64,000 bases of DNA, taken from NCBI GenBank assembly GCA_009785525.1, contig WQWC01000006.1, positions 1-64,000 of the forward strand, written 5' to 3'. Under the pieces are notes generated by a model. It searched no databases and was not told the origin of the DNA. It worked only from the letters and a program-made list of their open reading frames with translations. How positions within the stretch are numbered: position 1 is the stretch's first letter; each line of letters opens with the position of its first letter. Made by a program: the position numbers and the translations under genes. Source of the stretch: Oscillospiraceae bacterium. GTDB taxonomy: Bacteria > Bacillota > Clostridia > Oscillospirales > Oscillospiraceae. Shown piece after piece: positions 60,138 to 64,000 of this stretch.

Positions 60138-60188
60138 TATGAATTATGAGTTATGAATGTTGAATTTTCGGCAATAACTCATAATTCA
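60138..60188 (+). other. AT-rich hairpin between rpmH and rnpA
   Basis: TGAATTATGAGTTATGAA and AATAACTCATAATTCA pair over about 14 bp. It may separate rpmH and rnpA expression by attenuation or mRNA processing. Confidence 0.5.
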
Positions 60189-60202
60189 GCGTTTAATAAT
60201 TT

Positions 60203-60550
60203 ATGAAATTCACATCGCCGCTTACTGAGAATTATGAATTTAAAAGGGTGTACAACAGGGGGAAAAGCTTGTCTTCGCCGTTTGTTGCCGTGTATTGCAG
60301 GCGGAACGGGAGTAATGGGAACCGGCTCGGCATCACTGTCAGTACGAAAGTTGGCAAAGCGGTGCAGCGTAATCGTGTCCGCCGCCGGTTTAAAGAGATT
60401 TATCGGCTGAATGAAAACAACCTCGCCAAAGGCTATGATATCGTGATAGTCGCAAGAGTACGCGCCAGGTTCGCGGAGTATGAAGCGCTTGAAAGTTCGA
60501 TTTTATCGCTTATGAAAAAGCTGAATTTAATGCCGGGGGCGAAAAAATGA
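60203..60550 (+). CDS. rnpA: Ribonuclease P protein component
   Basis: Protein subunit (115 residues) of RNase P, which matures tRNA 5' ends together with the RNA subunit. Conserved features are [22 protein letters not shown] and the RNR motif in [19 protein letters not shown]. It overlaps yidD by 4 nt (ATGA). No strong RBS is visible before the ATG, so it may depend on upstream translation or the hairpin region. Confidence 0.96.
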   Translation: MKFTSPLTENYEFKRVYNRGKSLSSPFVAVYCRRNGSNGNRLGITVSTKVGKAVQRNRVRRRFKEIYRLNENNLAKGYDIVIVARVRARFAEYEALESSILSLMKKLNLMPGAKK

Positions 60551-60759
60551 AACGGGCGCTTATCGGGTTGGTTCTGTTCTACAGAAAGCGGATATCCCCG
60601 CTCTCTCCGCCCAGCTGCAAGTTTATGCCCACGTGTTCGGCGTATGCCTTAGAGGCGCTGGAAAAATACGGCGCGGCAAAAGGCGGCTGGCTGGCACTGC
60701 GGCGGATTTTGAAATGCCACCCGTTCAACAAAAGCGGCGGCTATGACCCGGTACCTTAG
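60547..60759 (+). CDS. yidD: Membrane protein insertion efficiency factor YidD
   Basis: A 70-residue protein of the YidD family that assists insertion by YidC. Conserved [39 protein letters not shown] and [17 protein letters not shown], including the two Cys. Coupled to rnpA by a 4-nt overlap. A palindromic repeat (60798-60825) lies between it and yidC. Confidence 0.95.
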   Translation: MKRALIGLVLFYRKRISPLSPPSCKFMPTCSAYALEALEKYGAAKGGWLALRRILKCHPFNKSGGYDPVP

Positions 60760-60797
60760 ACGCGCTATGCGCGAAATTGAAAATGCGGTGACATTCT

Positions 60798-60825
60798 GCA
60801 GGGGGCGATGGCAATCGCCCTGTAC
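60798..60825. repeat. Palindromic repeat between yidD and yidC
   Basis: GCAGGGGGCGATGGCAATCG then CCCTGTAC. It is a variant of the GTAGGGG family with the GATGGCAATC core. Confidence 0.68.
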
Positions 60826-60890
60826 GAACACACCCCCTGCGTCCGCGGATATTAAGCCGTGACACAAATGAATTGTAAACAGGAGATTAT

Positions 60891-62225
60891 ATGGCTACTA
60901 TTGGAAGACCGTTCGGCGTTTTGCTGATGTTTCTTTATGAGTTTTTTAGCAGTTACGGTGTGGCTGTCATTTTGATTGCCCTCGTTATAAGAATTGTACT
61001 TCTGCCGTTTGAGATGAAAGGGAAATTAGGCTCAATGCGGGCGCAAAGGGTGCAGCCCAAGGTTCAGGAGATACAGAAGAAATACGCCTCGGACAAAGCC
61101 AAGGCGCAGCAAGAGACGATGAAGCTGTATAAGGAAGAAAACGCAAGCCCGACTTCCGGCTGTCTGTGGAACCTTTTGCCGATACCTATCATGTTTGCGC
61201 TGTTCTTTGTCATCAGTCAGCCTATCACAATGATGATGGGTGTACCGGCGGCATATACTGAGCCGGAGGGCGCGATTTATCAAAGGATGGAAGAAGTCGG
61301 CTTCGACTTTGAAGAAGGCGGCGGCGGGCGGCATGTGCAAATCGTCCAGGCACAGTTTATTCACGACCATTTTGAGGAGTTTGAGGAGTTTGAGCCCCTC
61401 GGTCTGCGTGCGGTCAACTTCAGGTCGTTCGGCATGGACTTGGGCCGTACTCCGTGGAGCTTCATAAGGGAAGAGGATTGGAGCGACTCCTCCACATGGG
61501 GGGTCGGAATCTTGATGGTTCTTATACCGCTCCTTTCGGGCGGCTTCCAACTGCTCCATACGAAGATCAACCAGAAAATCGCGCCGCCCGGTTCACCGGA
61601 AGGGGCGGGCGGACAAATGCGGACGATGATGATGATAATGCCGCTGTTCTCGGTGTTTATCGGGTTTACAATGCCGGCGGCGCTGGGTCTGTACTGGACG
61701 GCCGGTACGGTGCTTATCATATTGCGTGACGTCTGGCTGACAAAACGGTATAATAGGGTGCTGGACGCCGAATACGCGGTTCGCAATGCAGAGCGTGACA
61801 AGAAAGAGAAAGAGCTTGAGGAAAAGCGCAAAGAGGCTGAGCGCCGGAAAGCCGAAGGCGGCGAAGAAACCCGTAATCTGAACACATCTAAACGCAAGCA
61901 GCAGAGCGCGGAAAGACAAGCCGACGCGGAGAAAGCCGCCGAATGGAAGAAAAAGAACAGCCCGCAGGACGGCAAGGAGATTCAAGACGAGCCAAGCAGG
62001 GTCGATGACAGGCGATACGCCAGAGGCCGCGCGTATGACCCCGACAGATATCCTGATGTCCCGGAAGATAAGAATGAAGACGACGGTTATCCGGACGAAG
62101 TGGATATTGAAGACGAGGCGGAAGATATCGCCGAAATCGAAGAGACTGAATTTGAAGCAGAGGCTGTCGCAGAAGCGGAGGAGCTGGGTGACGATGAAGG
62201 CCTGGATGAGGATGATTCTGAATAA
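60891..62225 (+). CDS. yidC: Membrane protein insertase YidC/Oxa1
   Basis: Inserts and folds membrane proteins; 444 residues. Core helices with the conserved Arg34 in VIRIVLLPFEMKG, the cytoplasmic hairpin (MRAQRVQPKVQEIQKKYASDKAK) and PTSGCLWNLLPIPIMFALFFV. An extracellular insert of about 80 residues (about 118-200, acidic) follows helix 2. A charged C-terminal extension of about 150 residues (about 295-444) is first basic with coiled-coil character and then very acidic. AGGAG precedes the ATG. Confidence 0.95.
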   Translation: MATIGRPFGVLLMFLYEFFSSYGVAVILIALVIRIVLLPFEMKGKLGSMRAQRVQPKVQEIQKKYASDKAKAQQETMKLYKEENASPTSGCLWNLLPIPIMFALFFVISQPITMMMGVPAAYTEPEGAIYQRMEEVGFDFEEGGGGRHVQIVQAQFIHDHFEEFEEFEPLGLRAVNFRSFGMDLGRTPWSFIREEDWSDSSTWGVGILMVLIPLLSGGFQLLHTKINQKIAPPGSPEGAGGQMRTMMMIMPLFSVFIGFTMPAALGLYWTAGTVLIILRDVWLTKRYNRVLDAEYAVRNAERDKKEKELEEKRKEAERRKAEGGEETRNLNTSKRKQQSAERQADAEKAAEWKKKNSPQDGKEIQDEPSRVDDRRYARGRAYDPDRYPDVPEDKNEDDGYPDEVDIEDEAEDIAEIEETEFEAEAVAEAEELGDDEGLDEDDSE

Positions 62226-62351
62226 ATTATCGCCTTAAATAACGAACAATGTCATGTAAGTTAAGCAGGCGGCCACAGGCCGCCCGCATTGTTGCCGTAG
62301 CCGCATTCCCTAACTAAAGATGACATTGTCAAATAAGGAGGGATTCTTGCT

Positions 62352-63128
62352 ATGACAAAATTTATCGAAGTATCGGCAAAGACAGAGGAGGAGGCCGTTC
62401 AGTCGGCGTTGAATCAGCTTGGCCTCACGCGGGACGACGTGTCGGTCGAAATAATTGAGCGGGCGAAAAGCGGATTTCTTGGTCTGAAAAGCACCCCGGC
62501 CGTGGTCAGGGTGATTTATGAAGTGAACGAAAGCCGTGCCGAACGTGTGGAACGGTTTCTTTCCGGCCTTTTTGTCAAAATGGACATTGATGCTTCACAG
62601 GAAATTTTCGACGAGGGGGATACGATAAGCGTTGTCATCACCGGCGGGGACCCCGGCGCATTGATCGGCAGACGGGGCGAGACGTTAGACGCTATGCAGC
62701 ACCTGACAAATTACGTGATAAACAAAGGCGCGGCCGACAGGGTGCGGGTGAATCTGGATACTGAGAATTACAGAGACCGGCGGAATGAAACGCTGGAAAA
62801 TCTGGCGAATAAAGTGGCGCGGAAAGTTATAAAGTACCGCCGGAACATTACGTTGGATCCGATGAACGCGTATGAGCGGCATGTTATCCACACGGCGCTG
62901 CAGAATTATGAAAATGTCACGACATACTCGGTCGGGAATGAGCCGAACAGGCGTATCGTGGTGGCTTTCGGCCGCAGGAATGAGCGGCAGGATAGAGATG
63001 ACCGCCGCGGCAGCCGCCCGCCGGACAGAAGAAATGACCGCAGAAGTGCCCCTGTCCCGCAACAAGACACAAGTGACAACAGCATCAGCAATAATGACTC
63101 TACATCCCAATACCGTGAATGGAGCTGA
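62352..63128 (+). CDS. jag: Jag/KhpB RNA-binding protein
   Basis: A 258-residue RNA-binding protein with Jag_N (1-52, FIEVSAKTEEEAVQSALNQLG), KH type II (about 75-145, GALIGRRGETLDAMQHLTNYV) and R3H (about 150-210, MNAYERHVIHTALQ). A basic, disordered tail (RNERQDRDDRRGSRPPDRR) follows. It works with KhpA in cell elongation and RNA regulation in related bacteria. Usually follows yidC, as here. AAGGAGG precedes the ATG. Confidence 0.95.
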   Translation: MTKFIEVSAKTEEEAVQSALNQLGLTRDDVSVEIIERAKSGFLGLKSTPAVVRVIYEVNESRAERVERFLSGLFVKMDIDASQEIFDEGDTISVVITGGDPGALIGRRGETLDAMQHLTNYVINKGAADRVRVNLDTENYRDRRNETLENLANKVARKVIKYRRNITLDPMNAYERHVIHTALQNYENVTTYSVGNEPNRRIVVAFGRRNERQDRDDRRGSRPPDRRNDRRSAPVPQQDTSDNSISNNDSTSQYREWS

Positions 63129-63136
63129 GCTAGGCT

Positions 63137-63370
63137 ATGATTTTTGAGAGATTGAAAAATTCGCTTGCGGAGCAATTTGACGCCGACCCCGCGGAAATCA
63201 CAAGAGAGACGAATATAATAACCGACCTCGGCGCCGATTCACTGGATTTAGTCGAGCTTATAATGTCCTTTGAGGAAGAGTACAACATAAGCGTGGTTGA
63301 TGAGGCCGTCTACGAATTCAAGACGGTGGGCGATATTACGGATTTTATTGAGGCGATGATTAGTACATAA
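63137..63370 (+). CDS. acpP: Acyl carrier protein
   Basis: Carries acyl chains on 4'-phosphopantetheine for fatty acid synthesis. 77 residues, with the attachment site Ser35 in LGADSLDLVEL. It starts 8 nt after the jag stop, so it is probably in the yidC-jag transcript. No fab genes are nearby, which is unusual for the main ACP; it could be a second, specialised ACP. A terminator follows. Confidence 0.93.
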   Translation: MIFERLKNSLAEQFDADPAEITRETNIITDLGADSLDLVELIMSFEEEYNISVVDEAVYEFKTVGDITDFIEAMIST

Positions 63371-63379
63371 GGTGGCAAG

Positions 63380-63410
63380 GGCGGCTCCGCTGATTAGGGG
63401 CCGCTTTTTT
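63380..63410 (+). terminator. Terminator of the yidC-jag-acpP transcript
   Basis: GGCGGCTCC and GGGGCCGC with TTTTTT. Confidence 0.85.
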
Positions 63411-63426
63411 GTTGGAGATGGTCGTT

Positions 63427-63479
63427 GTAGGGGCGACCGTCTCGGTCGCCCGCGGGCGGTCGGGGACGACTGCCCCTAC
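63427..63479. repeat. Composite GTAGGGG...CCCCTAC element
   Basis: GTAGGGGCGACCGTCTCGGTCGCC hairpin, then GGCGGTCGGGGACGACTGCC and CCTAC. Confidence 0.85.
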
Positions 63480-63563
63480 ATGATGCAGTGGTTTCCACGT
63501 ATGTGATCAATTTGCACGGCCCCTTCACTCACCACAACGGCGCGTCAGGTTGCCGCGTCCTGC

Positions 63564-63672
63564 AACCACTCCGTCGGCGTTGCCGCCACCCCTCCGAGGG
63601 AGGGGAATTTTTGATGCACCCTCCGGCTCATTCCCCTCCCTTGGAGGGGTGCCCCGCAGGGGCGGGGTGGTT
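63564..63672. repeat. AACCACTCC/GGGGTGGTT-ended repeat element
   Basis: Ends AACCACTCCGTCGG and GGCGGGGTGGTT enclose CACCCCTCC...GGAGGGGAATTTTTG and CCCCTCCCTTGGAGGGG hairpins. Related to 1354. The 550-nt acpP-mazF gap otherwise holds nothing I can assign. Confidence 0.75.
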
Positions 63673-63923
63673 CTCCTGCCCCCGCAAAAATTACGGCTTG
63701 CACCAAGCCGCATAACATGTTAAACTATATGTCGAATGCTGCATATAATATGTAGGGTGTGCCGGAACATGCCGTGCCCCAAATAAAAAATTTTAATTTG
63801 CCGTGGCAGCATTTGTATATTTTGCTTTGCTTTGTGAGAGAATTATAGTAACACGGTTACATACTTACCATCCGGCGGCCGTAACCGTGAAGACTATACT
63901 TCATCGGAGAGTGATGCCGTGTG

Positions 63924-64000
63924 ATGACTACCGGAATCAGAAGAGGAGACATTTTTTACGCCGACCTCAGCCCCGTTGTGGGCAGTGAACAGGGCGGAAT
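63924..64000 (+). CDS. mazF: MazF/PemK-type endoribonuclease toxin, N-terminal part only
   Basis: The window ends within this gene. The first 25 codons read MTTGIRRGDIFYADLSPVVG then SEQGG, the typical start of MazF/EndoA mRNA interferases, where the loop after strand 1 and SEQGG are highly conserved. GGAGAG lies about 12 nt upstream of the ATG. No MazE-like antitoxin gene is visible upstream: the preceding 550 nt are repeat elements and a possible -10 (TATAGT, near 63846). In Clostridia mazF is often solitary or follows alr. Confidence 0.82.
   Translation, partial: MTTGIRRGDIFYADLSPVVGSEQGG

Overview
The window looks like the replication-origin neighbourhood of a spore-forming member of the Bacillota, class Clostridia. 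It carries yabP-yabQ-divIC-yabR, the run dnaA-dnaN-yaaA-recF-remB-gyrB-gyrA, the run rpmH-rnpA-yidD-yidC-jag, parAB with two perfect parS sites, a tRNA-Val T-box, and strong GGAGG ribosome binding sites. By eye the GC content is near 50-55%, with AT-richer patches at about 21-22 kb, 31-32 kb and 35-38 kb and at the toxin-antitoxin pair between the gyrase genes. No genus can be named from the sequence alone.

Layout. 0-0.3 kb: 5S rRNA and tRNA-Asn at the end of an rRNA operon. 0.4-6.2 kb: panB, a URO-D-family protein and mfd. 6.2-11.2 kb: a leftward block parA-parB-small membrane protein-serS and mscL-rsmG, bounded by the two parS sites. 11.2-18 kb: thiolase, CPBP protease, mutS, a hidden type I toxin/antisense RNA locus (16.0-16.3 kb), pth and prs. 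18-21 kb: the sporulation/division cluster, then tRNA-Arg. 21-31 kb: a DUF2188-like protein plus HAD pair, RarD, an Opp-type importer without ATPases, a TrpXYZ-like ABC importer and a nitroreductase. 31-38 kb: class III aminotransferase, ferredoxin plus FAD reductase, mntP under a manganese riboswitch, a three-gene membrane/phosphatase operon and tRNA-Gly. 38-46 kb: an S-layer-like protein, an asparagine synthetase with a decayed glutaminase domain, a split TauE transporter, T-box-valS and rnhA. 46-56 kb: gyrA, toxin-antitoxin, gyrB, remB, recF, yaaA, dnaN, probable oriC and dnaA. 56-64 kb: rpsT, a PdaB-like protein, an M23 peptidase, mobB, rpmH-rnpA-yidD-yidC-jag, acpP and the start of mazF.

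The most unusual signal is in the intergenic DNA. At least seventeen composite palindromic elements have ends GTAGGGG...CCCCTAC and interchangeable self-complementary cores. In eight genes (mfd, thlA, prs, valS, rnhA, gyrA, recF and the M23 peptidase gene) the TAG stop codon lies inside an end of such an element, and mutS is a related ninth case. This fits a mobile miniature element whose ends carry a stop codon, or that targets TA inside stop codons. Other small repeat families (ACAAAACACCCG-ended, AACCACCCC-ended, and a CCCCCTTCG hairpin) occupy most of the remaining gaps. No transposase or CRISPR array was seen in the window.
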